Origin: Gaiellasilicea sp963731615 | GTDB lineage: Bacteria > Actinomycetota > Thermoleophilia > Gaiellales > Gaiellaceae | NCBI GenBank assembly: GCA_963731615.1 | Contig: CAVSWD010000008.1 | Location: 496,001-560,000, forward strand | DNA: 64,000 bases | Reading direction: 5' to 3' | Shown here: positions 26,675 through 36,341 of the stretch, piece by piece | Layout: every line of letters starts with the position of its first letter | Position numbering within the stretch: the first letter of the stretch is position 1 | The notes under the pieces: model-generated | Told to the model about the DNA's origin: nothing | Seen by the model: only the letters and a program-made list of their open reading frames with translations | Databases searched by the model: none | Program-made: the position numbers and the translations under genes

Positions 26675-27004
26675 TCAGGCGACGAGCAGGCGCTCGTGCT
26701 TGCGCTGCTCCCAGTCGACCCAGTCGGCGGTGGGGCCGCTCGCGTGGAGCCACGTCTCGACGGAGGCGCGCAGGCCCGGCTCGCGGCGAAGCCGGATTGC
26801 GAACGCGAGCTCGTCCAGCTCGACGCCGAAGCGCTCACGCAGATCGCGGAGCGAGCGGAGCTGGTTCAGCTCCCGGAGGCCGTAAACCCGGTACCCGGAG
26901 GCCGTTCGCTCCGGGATCACGAGCCCGTTCGTCTCGAGGTAGCGGAGCATCCGGGCCGACCAGCCCGTCTGGGAGGCGGCTTGACCGACGGTGAGCGGCT
27001 GCAC
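26675..27004 (-). CDS. MerR-family transcriptional regulator
   Basis: This 109-residue protein has the MerR winged helix at its N-terminus: LTVGQAASQTGWSARMLRYL, then ETNGLVIPERTASGYRVYG and LRELNQLRSL. The C-terminal part is short and carries no cysteine cluster, so metal sensing is unlikely. It is just upstream of ahcY on the same strand, 41 bp away, which makes ahcY a likely target or operon partner. The GTG at 27004 is the start. Confidence 0.85.
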   Translation of the reverse strand: MQPLTVGQAASQTGWSARMLRYLETNGLVIPERTASGYRVYGLRELNQLRSLRDLRERFGVELDELAFAIRLRREPGLRASVETWLHASGPTADWVDWEQRKHERLLVA

Positions 27005-27028
27005 GAGTGCAACCTTACCACAAACGTG

Positions 27029-27442
27029 TCAGGGTTCGGACGTGCCCTCACGCCCGTAGCGATCCTCGAGCCGGACGACGTCGTCGAGGTGTGGCGTCGA
27101 GACCTCGAGGATGGTCGTGTCCTCGATCGCGGTGACGCGGTGCACGGTGCCGGGGCGGTAGCGGAACGCGGAACCGGCGGCGATCACCTCCTCGTGCAGC
27201 ACGCGAGCCCCCACCTCCCCGAGCTCGAGCTTGGCGCGGCCGGATTGGACGAGCCACGACTCGTCCTTCTCGCGATGGAACTGGAGGCTGAGCGAGGCGC
27301 CTGCCTGCACGAAGAGCACCTTGCCGCAGTAGCTCTCGGAGAGCGCCCAGATCAACTCGTGGCCCCACGGTTTCTCGACCCGCCGGACCTCGAAGGCCCA
27401 GCGGTCGAGCGAGTCGATGTTCGGAGAGTCAACGTCGTTCAT
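27029..27442 (-). CDS. Mannose-6-phosphate isomerase-type cupin
   Basis: This 137-residue protein has one cupin domain like the C-terminal isomerase part of bifunctional mannose-1-phosphate guanylyltransferases. VEKPWGHELIWA is typical, FHREKDESWLVQSGRAKLEL supplies His/Glu ligands, and FRYRPGTVHRVTAIEDTTIL follows. It may interconvert sugar phosphates, or only bind sugars. The ATG overlaps the stop of the nucleotidyltransferase gene by 4 bp, so both should work in the same sugar pathway. Confidence 0.8.
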   Translation of the reverse strand: MNDVDSPNIDSLDRWAFEVRRVEKPWGHELIWALSESYCGKVLFVQAGASLSLQFHREKDESWLVQSGRAKLELGEVGARVLHEEVIAAGSAFRYRPGTVHRVTAIEDTTILEVSTPHLDDVVRLEDRYGREGTSEP

Positions 27443-28554
27443 GAGAGTGTCACCGCGCCGAGGCGATCGTCTCGCCGGCCGCGACCCTGGCTGCCGCCGT
27501 CGAGCATATTCCGGTCTCCGACCTTCGCGCCAGGCCCGACAACGGCGAGGTCACGCACCTCGCAGTCGCGTCCGACCTCGGCCCGCTCGCCGACGATCGA
27601 CCCGGAGACGCTCGTGCGCTCGCCGACTCTCGCACCGGCGCCGATCACGGACGAGTCGATCACGGCTCCCTCCCCCACCGTTGCGCCCGCACCGATGACG
27701 GCGTGGCTCCCGATCCGCGCCCCGGCACCGATCCTCGCGCCGGCACCGACGTAGACGGGTGGCACGAGCCGCGCCTCCGGACTGACCTCGGCGTCGGCCG
27801 CCACAAGCGTGAGGTCGGCCCCGAGACGTTCGCCGAGCTCGGTGACGAAGTTCCGCTCCAAGACGTCGCGGTGCGCTTGCAGGTACGCGTCGGGCGTGCC
27901 GATGTCGAGCCAGTAACCCGGCAGGGCGACCGCGTGCACCATCCCCTCGTCGACGAGCCGCGGAAACACCTCGCGCTCGATCGAGACGGGCTGGTCGGCC
28001 GGGATCAGCTCGAGCACGTCCGGCTCGAGCACGTACAGGCCGGCGTTGATCAGATTCGTGTCGATCTCCTCCGGCCGCGGCTTCTCGAGAAAGTTCAGCA
28101 CCCGGCCGTCACCGTTCACCCGCACGAGTCCGTACCGCGAGGGATCCTCGACCGGCGTCAGCAAGATCGTCGCGCGGGTCTCCCGCTCGCGGTGGAACGC
28201 CAGCAGCGCACCGAGGTCGGTCTCACGCAGCGAGTCGCCGTTGAGCGCGAAGAAGGTCTCGTCGATCCCGTCGGCCGCGAATCGGATCGCGCCGCCGGTG
28301 CCGAGCGGCTCGTCCTCGACCTTGTACTCGAGCCGGAGCTCGCCGTAGCGCTCGCCGAAGTGCTCCTGGATCTGGGTCGGTAGATAGCCGCAGGAGACGA
28401 TCGCGCGCGTGACCCCGAAGCGGCGCAGGTGCTCGAAGGTGTAGGCCAGCTGCGGCCGGTCGACGAGCGGAAGCATGTCCTTGCGCGTCTCGTCGGTGAG
28501 CGGGCGGAGGCGGGTGCCGAGGCCGCCGACGAGGATGACCGCAGCCAGGCTCAT
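27439..28554 (-). CDS. Sugar nucleotidyltransferase with left-handed beta-helix tail
   Basis: This 371-residue protein starts MSLAAVILVGGLGTRLRPLT and has KDMLPLVDRPQLAYTFEHL and FFALNGDSLRETDLG. The C-terminal part is made of hexapeptide repeats (VGAGARIGAGARIGSHAVIG) like ManC/GlmU-type enzymes. It probably makes GDP-mannose or a related NDP-sugar. The last 17 codons (GSQGRGRRDDRLGAVTLS) do not look like the fold. One base less near 27505 would give ARVAAGETIASAR and a stop before the cupin gene, so a further frameshift is possible. However, the present stop does overlap the next ATG. Confidence 0.85.
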   Translation of the reverse strand: MSLAAVILVGGLGTRLRPLTDETRKDMLPLVDRPQLAYTFEHLRRFGVTRAIVSCGYLPTQIQEHFGERYGELRLEYKVEDEPLGTGGAIRFAADGIDETFFALNGDSLRETDLGALLAFHRERETRATILLTPVEDPSRYGLVRVNGDGRVLNFLEKPRPEEIDTNLINAGLYVLEPDVLELIPADQPVSIEREVFPRLVDEGMVHAVALPGYWLDIGTPDAYLQAHRDVLERNFVTELGERLGADLTLVAADAEVSPEARLVPPVYVGAGARIGAGARIGSHAVIGAGATVGEGAVIDSSVIGAGARVGERTSVSGSIVGERAEVGRDCEVRDLAVVGPGAKVGDRNMLDGGSQGRGRRDDRLGAVTLS

Positions 28555-29837
28555 GCAGGTGTGCCGTTGCGGCCGATGCCCTCGTAGGTGAAGCCGGCCG
28601 CCCGCATCGCGGCCGGATCGAGCATGTTGCGGCCGTCGATCAGGAGCGCGTTCCGCATCCGCGCTGCCGCGTCGCTCCAATCGAGTTCGGCGAGTTGCGG
28701 CCACTCCGTCACGAGCACCGCCGCATCGGCACCGTCCAGCGCGTCCAGCGGCTCGGCGCAGATCGTCGCCCGCGGCAGCACCGCGGCCCCGTCGGCGACC
28801 GGGTCCCACGCCCGCACTTCCGCTCCCTCCGAGACGAGACGGCCGGCGAGCACGAGACTCGGGGCCTCCCTGACGTCGTCGGTGTTCGGCTTGAACGCGA
28901 GCCCGAGCAGCGCCACCGTCTTCCCGCGCAGCGTGCCGAGGTGGCGCTGCAGCTTCCCGATCACGCGGCGCTTCTGCAGCTCGTTCACCTCGATCACGGC
29001 GTTCAGGAGCTGAAAGTGGTAGCCAGAGTTCGCCGCGAGCTGCTTCAGGGCGAGCGAGTCCTTCGGGAAGCAGCTGCCGCCGTAGCCGATCCCGGCACGC
29101 AGGAACGCCGAGCCGATGCGCCGGTCGAGCCCAACCCCCTCGGCGACCTGGACGACATCCGCACCGGTCGCCTCGCAGACATTTGCGATCTCGTTGATGA
29201 AGCTGATCCGTGTCATCAGCGCTGCGTTGGCCGCGAGCTTGATCATCTCCGCCGACGGGACGTCGCAGCGCACGACCGGCCCGTCGATGCCTTGATGCAG
29301 CTCCTCGACCGCGTCGCCGTCCTCGGCCCGGAACGAGCCGATCACGATCCGGTCCGGCTGCTGGAAGTCGCGGATGGCAGTGCCCTCGGCCGTGAACTCC
29401 GGGTTCGACGCGTAGCCGATCCGGTCGAGCCCGCGCTCGTCGAGCCGGTGCCGCACCCTCGCGCCCGTGCCGACGGGCACGGTGCTCTTCATCACGAGCA
29501 CGGCGGCGCGGTCGAGCCCGGCCAGCTCGTCGACGACAGTCCACACGGCCGACAGGTCGGCGTCGCCGGAATAGGTCGGCGGCGTGCCGACGGCGACGTA
29601 GAGAAAGTCCGCGCCCTCGACAGCCTCGGCGACGTCGAGCGTGAACGTGAGCCGCTCCGCGTTGCGCCGCAACAGGTCGTCCAGACCGGGCTCGTAGATC
29701 GGCACCTCGCCCGCCCGTAGGCGCTCGATCCGATCGGAGAGGACGTCGCGGACGACCACTTCGTGGCCCAACTCGGCAAAGCACGCGCCGGTGACGAGAC
29801 CGACGTACCCTGCGCCGAAGACGGCCACCCTGGACAC
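28551..29837 (-). CDS. ugd: UDP-glucose 6-dehydrogenase
   Basis: This 428-residue protein oxidises UDP-glucose to UDP-glucuronate with two NAD+. The Rossmann start is VAVFGAGYVGLVTGACFAEL, STVPVGTG follows, and the catalytic cysteine lies in GIGYGGSCFPKDSLAL. The third-domain motif is LLGLAFKPNTDDVREAPSL. The gene overlaps the nucleotidyltransferase by 4 bp and follows an LCP-protein gene, so UDP-glucuronate is likely used for surface glycan. GDP-mannose dehydrogenase is a related alternative, but motifs and length fit UGDH better. Confidence 0.9.
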   Translation of the reverse strand: MSRVAVFGAGYVGLVTGACFAELGHEVVVRDVLSDRIERLRAGEVPIYEPGLDDLLRRNAERLTFTLDVAEAVEGADFLYVAVGTPPTYSGDADLSAVWTVVDELAGLDRAAVLVMKSTVPVGTGARVRHRLDERGLDRIGYASNPEFTAEGTAIRDFQQPDRIVIGSFRAEDGDAVEELHQGIDGPVVRCDVPSAEMIKLAANAALMTRISFINEIANVCEATGADVVQVAEGVGLDRRIGSAFLRAGIGYGGSCFPKDSLALKQLAANSGYHFQLLNAVIEVNELQKRRVIGKLQRHLGTLRGKTVALLGLAFKPNTDDVREAPSLVLAGRLVSEGAEVRAWDPVADGAAVLPRATICAEPLDALDGADAAVLVTEWPQLAELDWSDAAARMRNALLIDGRNMLDPAAMRAAGFTYEGIGRNGTPA

Positions 29838-29850
29838 GGGCGGAACCTAC

Positions 29851-31800
29851 CTACTTGCTGCTGGCCAACGGCTTCAGACCCTTGGCGATCGCCAGCATCG
29901 TCTCGTTCGAGAGCGAGTCGAGCAACGTGTTCACGACCCAGTAGCTGGCGCCGCCCTGCCGGAGCACGACCATGTGCAGCTTCGGCCCGGTGTAGTGCAG
30001 CTCGTAGCGGCGGCCGCCGATCGAGCGGACGAAGTTGCGCTCCGACAGGACCGGCGCATCCTCCCAGTCGGTCATCTGGACGCCCCAGTACTCCCGCGCG
30101 CCGGTGCGGTAGGTGAGCCTGATCGTCTTGTGCTCGCCGTCCGGGTCGATCCGGTACATCCGCACGGGGCGCTCGCGGTCGATCCACGAGCTGCGCTCGA
30201 GCACGGTCGGCACCATCACCTTGAAGGGCACCTTCTGCGCGCGCTCTTGCAGGTAGGGGAGCGCTGCCTCGGCGCCCGGTGACACGTTGGCCGGCTGGCG
30301 TCGCGGCGTCTTGTCGACGGGAGCCTCCGCGAGCGTGCCGTGGAAGGTCTGGCCGACGATCACGGTCAGCAGCGCGCCGTTCGACACCGCCGCGATGCGG
30401 GCATCAAGCGGGGCGACGTCGTCGGTCGCGAACAGAGTCGCGACCTTCTTCGCAGCCGCTGCGGCGCCCGGCTGAGCCTTGTCGTAGTGGATCCGCGTCT
30501 TGAAGTACTCCCAGTTCGGCGCGTTCGCGTTCTTGCCGTCGGGCGGGTAGATCATCTGGTAGGCCCGCTGCGAGAGGAGGTAGCTCGCGGTGCCGGCCGA
30601 GCCGGTGACGCCGTTCCCGTTCAGCACCGTGATCGTTGTCTCCCGGACGGGGGGCGCCGTGTCGGCTGTCACCTTCGGCTTCTCGTTCAGCGCCACCTGC
30701 GTCGCCTTCTGCGGCGACTCGACGTCCGGATGAGTGAACTCCTGCACCGCCTTCTGGATGCTCGCCTCCGGTGCGACGACGTCGAAGTTGGCCCTGTCCT
30801 CGAGCCCTTCCAGCTTCGACTGGAAGAAATGTCCCGGCGGCAGCGAGTACGCGAAGAGCGCGTACTCGAGCACGGTGTCACCGTCGAGCTCGGTGTTCCC
30901 ACCGACGCCGACCTCGACGTTCCGCGTGATCGTCCTGATCACCTTCGGGAGGTCGAGCAGCCCCGTGCTCGCCTTGATCTGATCCTTGAACGAGCGCACG
31001 AAGAGCTGCTGCCGGGCGACGCGGTAGATGTCCGAGTCGGTGTGGCGGTAGCGGACAAAATCGAGCGCCTGGTAGCCGCCGAGCTTCTGGTAGCCGGGGA
31101 AGAGATTGATCGTCGCGTAGCCGAAGTCGCCGCCGCGGTCGTTGAAGTAGCGGCGATCGACGTCCATCCAGACGCCGCCGACCGCGTCGACGAGCTGGCG
31201 GAAGCCGCGGAAGTTGACCGTGATCAGATAGTTGACCGGCAGCCCGGTCAGCTTGCGCACCGTCTCGAGCGTGCCCTTCGTGCCGCAGGTCGCGTACGCG
31301 TTGTTGATGCGGGCGCCGAAAGGCGAGCGGCCGGGGCAGTGGATCTCCACGAAGAGGTCGCGGGGGAAAGAGAGCATCGAGATCGACTTCGTCTCGGGAT
31401 CCGCACGGACGAGCATCACCGTGTCGGAGCGCGATTGCACCCCTTCCCCGTCGCCCGCCCGCTGGTCGTAGCCGACCACGAGGGCGGTGGCCGGCTGTCC
31501 CGGCAGCGCGACATCGAGCCGCTTCGCTGCGACCTTGACGTCGGGCGTCGACGCGACGACGTCCGCCACGCTCTCGTGGAAGAGCAGGTAGAGGCCGCCT
31601 GCGGCCGACCCGACCGCGACGAGCGATGCGACGAGCACCCACGCGAACACAGTGCGAACGGTCGCCCAGCGCGTCCGCGGCGGTGGCTCCGGCTGGCGGT
31701 AGATCGTGATCGGGGAAAGGGCTCCCGGCGGCAGCACCGGGCGGCCGTTCCCGTTCACGACCGCGCCGCGGCCCATTCCTCTCTTCAATGTCGTGCGCAT
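29851..31800 (-). CDS. LytR-CpsA-Psr (LCP) family glycopolymer transferase
   Basis: This 649-residue protein has a short cytosolic start, a TM helix (VFAWVLVASLVAVGSAAGGL) and then an outer LCP domain. RSDTVMLVRADPETKSISM, SFPRDLFVEI, YLITVNFRGFRQLVDAVGG and YRHTDSDIYRVARQQ are hallmark motifs with the catalytic Arg/Asp residues. A LytR_C-type domain follows (TITVLNGNGVTGSAGTASYL), and the tail is unique. LCP enzymes attach lipid-linked glycans to peptidoglycan outside the membrane. The ATG at 31800 was chosen over one 24 bp upstream because its sequence is more protein-like. Confidence 0.9.
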   Translation of the reverse strand: MRTTLKRGMGRGAVVNGNGRPVLPPGALSPITIYRQPEPPPRTRWATVRTVFAWVLVASLVAVGSAAGGLYLLFHESVADVVASTPDVKVAAKRLDVALPGQPATALVVGYDQRAGDGEGVQSRSDTVMLVRADPETKSISMLSFPRDLFVEIHCPGRSPFGARINNAYATCGTKGTLETVRKLTGLPVNYLITVNFRGFRQLVDAVGGVWMDVDRRYFNDRGGDFGYATINLFPGYQKLGGYQALDFVRYRHTDSDIYRVARQQLFVRSFKDQIKASTGLLDLPKVIRTITRNVEVGVGGNTELDGDTVLEYALFAYSLPPGHFFQSKLEGLEDRANFDVVAPEASIQKAVQEFTHPDVESPQKATQVALNEKPKVTADTAPPVRETTITVLNGNGVTGSAGTASYLLSQRAYQMIYPPDGKNANAPNWEYFKTRIHYDKAQPGAAAAAKKVATLFATDDVAPLDARIAAVSNGALLTVIVGQTFHGTLAEAPVDKTPRRQPANVSPGAEAALPYLQERAQKVPFKVMVPTVLERSSWIDRERPVRMYRIDPDGEHKTIRLTYRTGAREYWGVQMTDWEDAPVLSERNFVRSIGGRRYELHYTGPKLHMVVLRQGGASYWVVNTLLDSLSNETMLAIAKGLKPLASSK

Positions 31801-31851
31801 ACGTAAATGCGGGCGACCCGGCACCCGCGAAGCGGTCAGGATAGCCGAGGG

Positions 31852-32952
31852 CTAGGTCGTCGCAGCTCGCACGGAGGCGAGCGCCTCGGCAAAGAACGCG
31901 TTCTCGTCGGGCGTCCCGACCGTGATCCGAAGCGCACCGGGGGCGCCGAATGCGCCCATCGGGCGCACGATCGCCCCTTGCCGCAGCAGCGCCTGGAACA
32001 GCGGCTGCGCCTCGTCGCCGACCTCGGCGAAGAGGAAGTTCGCCACCGCGGGACCGGCCGTCGGCAGGCCGTGGTCGGTGAGCGTCCGCCGGAGCGCCTC
32101 GCGCCCCTCGTGCGTGAGCCGGCGCCGCTCTGCGAGCTCGCCGACCTCGTCCATGCTCGCCAGCGCGGCGACCTGGGCTTGCGTGCTCACGTCGAACGCG
32201 CGGCGGGTCTTCCAGATCCCGCGGATCACGTCTGCCGGCCCGATCCCGTAGCCGATCCGCAGCCCGGCGAGCCCGTAGATCTTCGAGAACGTGCGCAGGA
32301 CGAGCACGCGGCGGCCGGCCTTCGCGTACTCCTCGACGCCGTCCGGGTAGTCCGGATGCTCGATGTACTCGAAGTACGCTTGGTCGAGGACGGTGAGCAC
32401 GTGCTCCGGGATGCGGTCGAAGTAGGCATCGAGCTGCCCCCGCGTCGTCATCGTCCCGGTCGGGTTGTTCGGCGTCGCGATGTAGACGAGCTTCGTTCGC
32501 GGCCCGACCGCATCGAGCAGGGCGTCGACGTCGTAGTGGTCGTCGACCAGGGGCACTTTCCGCGGGACGGCTCCGAGCTTGAGCGTGTCGAGCACGTAGC
32601 TGATGAACGAGGGCCAGGCGGTGACGACCTCGTCACCCGGGTCGAGCGCCGCCAGCGAGAGATGGCCGATGATCGCATCGGCCCCCGCCGCCGTGATCAC
32701 GTTGGCGGGATCAACTCCGTGGCGCTCGGCGAGCCTGTTGCGAAGGTGAAACGTGCCACCGTCCGGGTAGCGGTTGAGCGTGCCCGCGCTTCGCTCCAGC
32801 GCCTCGAGGGCGGCCGGAAACGGACCCCAGGGCCCCTCGTTCGAGGCGAGCTTGACCACGCGGTCGAGCCCCAGCTCGCGCTGCACTTCTTCCTCCGGCT
32901 TGCCGGGCTCGTAGGGGACGAGGCCGTCGAGCGCGGCCCGGAGCAGGCTCAT
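31852..32952 (-). CDS. hisC: Histidinol-phosphate aminotransferase
   Basis: This 366-residue PLP enzyme is of fold type I. It has KLASNEGPWGPFPAALEALE, ITAAGADAIIGHLSLAALDP, TPNNPTGTMT, VLDQAYFEY and the PLP lysine in TFSKIYGLAGLRIGYGIG. It transaminates imidazole-acetol phosphate in histidine synthesis, or aromatic 2-oxo acids in some relatives. No other his genes are near, so the second role is also possible. The ATG overlaps the stop of the small upstream gene (ATGA). Confidence 0.88.
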   Translation of the reverse strand: MSLLRAALDGLVPYEPGKPEEEVQRELGLDRVVKLASNEGPWGPFPAALEALERSAGTLNRYPDGGTFHLRNRLAERHGVDPANVITAAGADAIIGHLSLAALDPGDEVVTAWPSFISYVLDTLKLGAVPRKVPLVDDHYDVDALLDAVGPRTKLVYIATPNNPTGTMTTRGQLDAYFDRIPEHVLTVLDQAYFEYIEHPDYPDGVEEYAKAGRRVLVLRTFSKIYGLAGLRIGYGIGPADVIRGIWKTRRAFDVSTQAQVAALASMDEVGELAERRRLTHEGREALRRTLTDHGLPTAGPAVANFLFAEVGDEAQPLFQALLRQGAIVRPMGAFGAPGALRITVGTPDENAFFAEALASVRAATT

Positions 32953-33176
32953 TCGCCGGCGGGAGCCGGCTGCTCGTCGTCCGAGCCGTTGCGCCGCCAC
33001 AACCAGAGCAGGCCGCCCACCGCGGCGATGCCTGCCGCAATCGCACCCTTGTTCGGGCGCCTCGTGCCCTTGACGGTGCCGGGCACCGCATCCTTGGCCG
33101 CCCGCTTGAGCGCGTACTTGGCCGCGAGCCAGCTGAGCCAGCCGAGGAAAGCGTTGCGCCGATTGAAGATGCTCAT
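32949..33176 (-). CDS. Small conserved membrane-associated protein
   Basis: This 75-residue protein has an amphipathic start (MSIFNRRNAFLGWLSWLAAK), a basic middle and one TM segment (GAIAAGIAAVGGLLWLWRR) near the C-terminus. It is translationally coupled to hisC by a 4-bp overlap. No family or function is recognised. Confidence 0.65.
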   Translation of the reverse strand: MSIFNRRNAFLGWLSWLAAKYALKRAAKDAVPGTVKGTRRPNKGAIAAGIAAVGGLLWLWRRNGSDDEQPAPAGE

Positions 33177-33389
33177 GCGTGCAGGCTAACAAGGCCAAGG
33201 CCCGGCCGTTCCGGCCACGTCCCAGGGTCTGTCCCTGGAACGCGCCCCGAAAAGGCGAACCGCCCCTCTGCGGCAAGGGGCGGTTCTGGGAGAAAGGCGG
33301 GGCCGGCGGGCGGCACGGCCCCTATGTTGGACGAGGGCACGTCCTTGGCTATAGAGATGCCCCTCCGCGAAAAACCTTGCGCGGATCTT
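33177..33389. other. Intergenic region with a strong hairpin
   Basis: These 213 bases hold a terminator-like hairpin (33257-33286) and short G/C-rich repeats. No credible gene is present; frames that cross it are shadows of neighbours. Confidence 0.5.
33257..33286 (-). terminator. Rho-independent-type terminator after the spoIID gene
   Basis: A perfect 11-bp stem (GAACCGCCCCT with AGGGGCGGTTC) closes an 8-nt loop. On the minus strand it is followed by GCCTTTTCGG, a short T-run. It lies 104 bp past the spoIID stop and before the start region of the hisC pair, so it should end the spoIID transcript. Confidence 0.75.
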
Positions 33390-34691
33390 TCAGCGCGGCT
33401 TGACGGTGACCGCCGCCCCGGCCGCAACGGCCGAAGCGAGGCGGTAGCTCGTCGTCCCGTGCGGGCGGACGGAGACGGTGAAACGCCCATCCGGACGCCT
33501 GACGATCCGGCGGACCGTGCGCCAGGTGCCGCCGTTCACCTGCTGCTCGAGCCGCACCCGGCGGATGCCCCGGACGAAGCCGGTGAGCGCGACCGGCCGG
33601 TCGGCGAGCGCACGCCGGAGTGGCGGATCGAGCTTGAGCACGCGCACGTTGAACCACGTCGAGCGAAGATCGAGCGCGCGCCGGAAGTCCTGCGAGTCCA
33701 TCAGGCGCGCTCCGTCGCTCGCCTTGATCGTCACCTCCGCGGCGCGGCCGGAGGGCCCGCGCGCAACGAGGAGATCGCGCACGGCGCCGGAGCCGAGCTT
33801 CCGTCCCACCTCCGCAGGAGTCAGCCGGAACGGTCCCCAGCGGTGGTGCTTCGAGAGCACGTCGTGCGGATCCGCGACGGAGACGAGGTAGGGAACCGGC
33901 GTCGCGCGCGGCCACGCCTCGCCGATGGAGACCGTCCGGCCGCCCGACGTCGAGTGGTAGAAGGTCGTCGCTACCCGCCCCTGCCAGAAGAGCACGCGGC
34001 CGGCCGTCGCTCCGATGGCGCGGTTCGTGGTCACGTCCTCCGCCGCGATACCGCCGTACACCTGGCTGCGAGTGTCGGCGTAGAGGTCGAAGAGCGTTCC
34101 CGGCTTCAGCGTCGCGAGCGCGTAGGAGCGGGCGACAACCGCCTGCGCCCGCAGCGCCTGCCGGTGCCAGTCGTCAGGCATCTCCCAGGGCACCACTCCG
34201 CGGAGATAGCGATCGAGCGGCAGCCGGTTGACGACCGTGAGCTTCCCCGCGCGCCTGTGCACGATCAACGCGCCGCGGTAGGCGTTGCCGTCGAGCACGA
34301 GCGGCGCGGCGCCGGGCTCGAAGCGGAGCGGCAGCCGCCGCTTGCCGAGCCTCGCCGCGACGACGTTCTGCGCCCCTGGCTTCAACCGGCGCGACTTGCC
34401 CCCCTCGATGACCTTGAACGGCTTCGACGAGGAGATCCTGACCGCCGGCCGTCCCTCGGCGAGGAGGACGCGAACCGGCCGCGCGGGCATGATCCGGAGC
34501 TCCGTGCCGGGATAGAAGTGGGCGAGGATCCGCTGGTGGCTCCATCCCGCCTCCGCGAAGCCTCGCGCGCCGAACTGACTCATGCCGACCCCGTGACCCC
34601 ACCCGCGGCCGTCGATCACGAAGAGCGTGCCGGCGTCCGCCGTCGCGGGCAGGAAGAGGACGACCGCCAGAATGAGCAGAAACCGCCGCAT
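33390..34691 (-). CDS. SpoIID/LytB-domain protein, secreted
   Basis: This 433-residue protein has a signal peptide (LLILAVVLFLPATADA). GRGWGHGVGMSQFGARGFAE is typical of SpoIID-type proteins, as is the catalytic-region GVVPWEMPDDWHRQALRAQA with VVARSYALATLKPG and TSGGRT. SpoIID is a lytic transglycosylase acting on denuded glycan strands in endospore formers, but the domain is also common in non-sporulating bacteria, where it likely remodels peptidoglycan. It is divergent from the acyl-CoA carboxylase gene with 26 bp between. Confidence 0.85.
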   Translation of the reverse strand: MRRFLLILAVVLFLPATADAGTLFVIDGRGWGHGVGMSQFGARGFAEAGWSHQRILAHFYPGTELRIMPARPVRVLLAEGRPAVRISSSKPFKVIEGGKSRRLKPGAQNVVAARLGKRRLPLRFEPGAAPLVLDGNAYRGALIVHRRAGKLTVVNRLPLDRYLRGVVPWEMPDDWHRQALRAQAVVARSYALATLKPGTLFDLYADTRSQVYGGIAAEDVTTNRAIGATAGRVLFWQGRVATTFYHSTSGGRTVSIGEAWPRATPVPYLVSVADPHDVLSKHHRWGPFRLTPAEVGRKLGSGAVRDLLVARGPSGRAAEVTIKASDGARLMDSQDFRRALDLRSTWFNVRVLKLDPPLRRALADRPVALTGFVRGIRRVRLEQQVNGGTWRTVRRIVRRPDGRFTVSVRPHGTTSYRLASAVAAGAAVTVKPR

Positions 34692-34717
34692 TGAGCGGTG
34701 GAGGATAGCCTCACGCG

Positions 34718-36341
34718 ATGCCGATTCGGAAGCTCCTGGTGGCCAACCGCGGCGAGATCGCGCTGCGCATCTTTCGCACCTGCCGCGAGCTCGGGATCGC
34801 GACCGTGGCAGTCGCGGCGCCGGACGACTCCGGCGCCCTGCACACGCGCGCCGCGGACGAGCTCGTTGCTCTGAGCAACTATCTCCATTCCGAGGAGCAC
34901 ATCCGCGCGGCGAAGGAATCCGGCGCCGACGCGATCCATCCGGGCTACGGTTTCCTCGCGGAGAACGCCGACTTCGCGGAGGCCGTCGAGGTCGCTGGGC
35001 TGACCTGGGTCGGGCCGCCGCCGGCAGCTCTCCGGCTGGGCGGCGACAAGCTGGCGGCGAAGCGGATCGCGTCCGAAGCCGGCGTCCCGGTCGTTCCCAC
35101 TGGGCGAACCGGCCGAGCTCGGCTACCCGCTTCTCGTCAAGGCGTCGGCCGGCGGCGGCGGGCGGGGCATGCGCGTCGTCCGCAGCCCGGACGAGCTCGA
35201 GGAGGCGCTCGCGGCCGCCGCGCGCGAAGCGGAGGCGGCATTCGGGGACGGCACGGTCTTCTGCGAGCGGTACGTCGATCGGCCGCGGCACGTCGAGATC
35301 CAGCTGCTCGCGGATTCGCACGGAACGGTGCTCTCGCTCGGCGAGCGCGACTGCTCGGTACAGCGGCGCCACCAGAAAGTGCTCGAGGAATCCCCCTCCC
35401 CCGCGCTCGATCCGGAGCTGCGGGCGGCGATGAGCGCGGCGGCGGTCGCGTTCGCGTGGGCGATCGGCTACCAGAGCGCCGGCACGGCCGAGTTCATGCT
35501 CAGCGGCCGCGACTTCTACTTCCTCGAGCTGAACGGACGCATCCAGGTCGAGCATCCGGTGACGGAGCTCGTGACGGGCGTCGACCTCGTCCGCGAGCAG
35601 CTCCGCGTCGCCGCGGGCGAGCGACTTCGTGTTGAATCAACACAAGCTCCCTCCGGCCACGCGGTCGAGGTGCGGCTCTACGCCGAGGATCCGCGCACCT
35701 TCCTGCCGCAGGCGGGGACGGTCGCGCGGCTGCGACTCCCCGACGGCGTGCGCGTGGACGCAGGTGTCGCCGAAGGTGACGAGGTCGGCACGTCCTACGA
35801 CCCGATGATCGCCAAGCTGATCGCGCACGGACCGACACGGACGGAAGCGTTCGCGAGGCTCGCAGATGCGCTCGCCCAGACAGAGGTCGGCGGCGTGACG
35901 ACGAATCTGTCCTTCCTTCGCTGGCTCGTCGCGCACCCAGTCGTGCTCGCGGGCGAGGCGACGACGGCGTTCCTGACCGAGTACCCGCCGCTTTCGGATC
36001 CACCGCTGCGCCTGCCCGAAACAGCCTGGCGCGGCGGCTGGCGGCTCAACCTGCCCGCGGCAGCACCCAGCGCCGCACCCGACGTCGACAGCGCCGCCCA
36101 CGCCCAGGCGGCCGCAGGCGGCGAGAGCCGGGTGACGGCGCCGATGCCCGGCACCGTGATTCGTGTCGAGGTGGCTGCGGGCGACCGCGTCGAGGCGCGA
36201 CGTCCACTGCTCGTCCTCGAGGCCATGAAGATGGAAACCCCGCTGACCGCGCCCTTCGATGCGACCGTGAAGGCCGTCCATGTCGAGGAGGGCGACCGCG
36301 TCGCCGGCGGCGCCCTCCTCGTCGAGCTGGAGGCGTTCTAG
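34718..36341 (+). CDS. Acyl-CoA (acetyl/propionyl) carboxylase alpha subunit: biotin carboxylase plus BCCP, one-base frameshift
   Basis: The fused protein (about 540 residues after correction) starts MPIRKLLVANRGEIALRIFR. The ATP-grasp part has DAIHPGYGFLAENADFAEAV, KASAGGGGRGM, ERYVDRPRHVEIQLLADSHG and ELNGRIQVEHPVTELV. The C-terminal biotinyl domain has VLEAMKMETPL with the biotin lysine. A frameshift at about 35102-35104 (one extra G in GGG) separates VPVVPTG from EPAELGYPLLVKASAGG. It carboxylates biotin for fatty-acid or propionyl-CoA metabolism, in keeping with the acyl-CoA dehydrogenase and SCP2 genes that follow. The beta subunit is not in the window. Confidence 0.93.
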
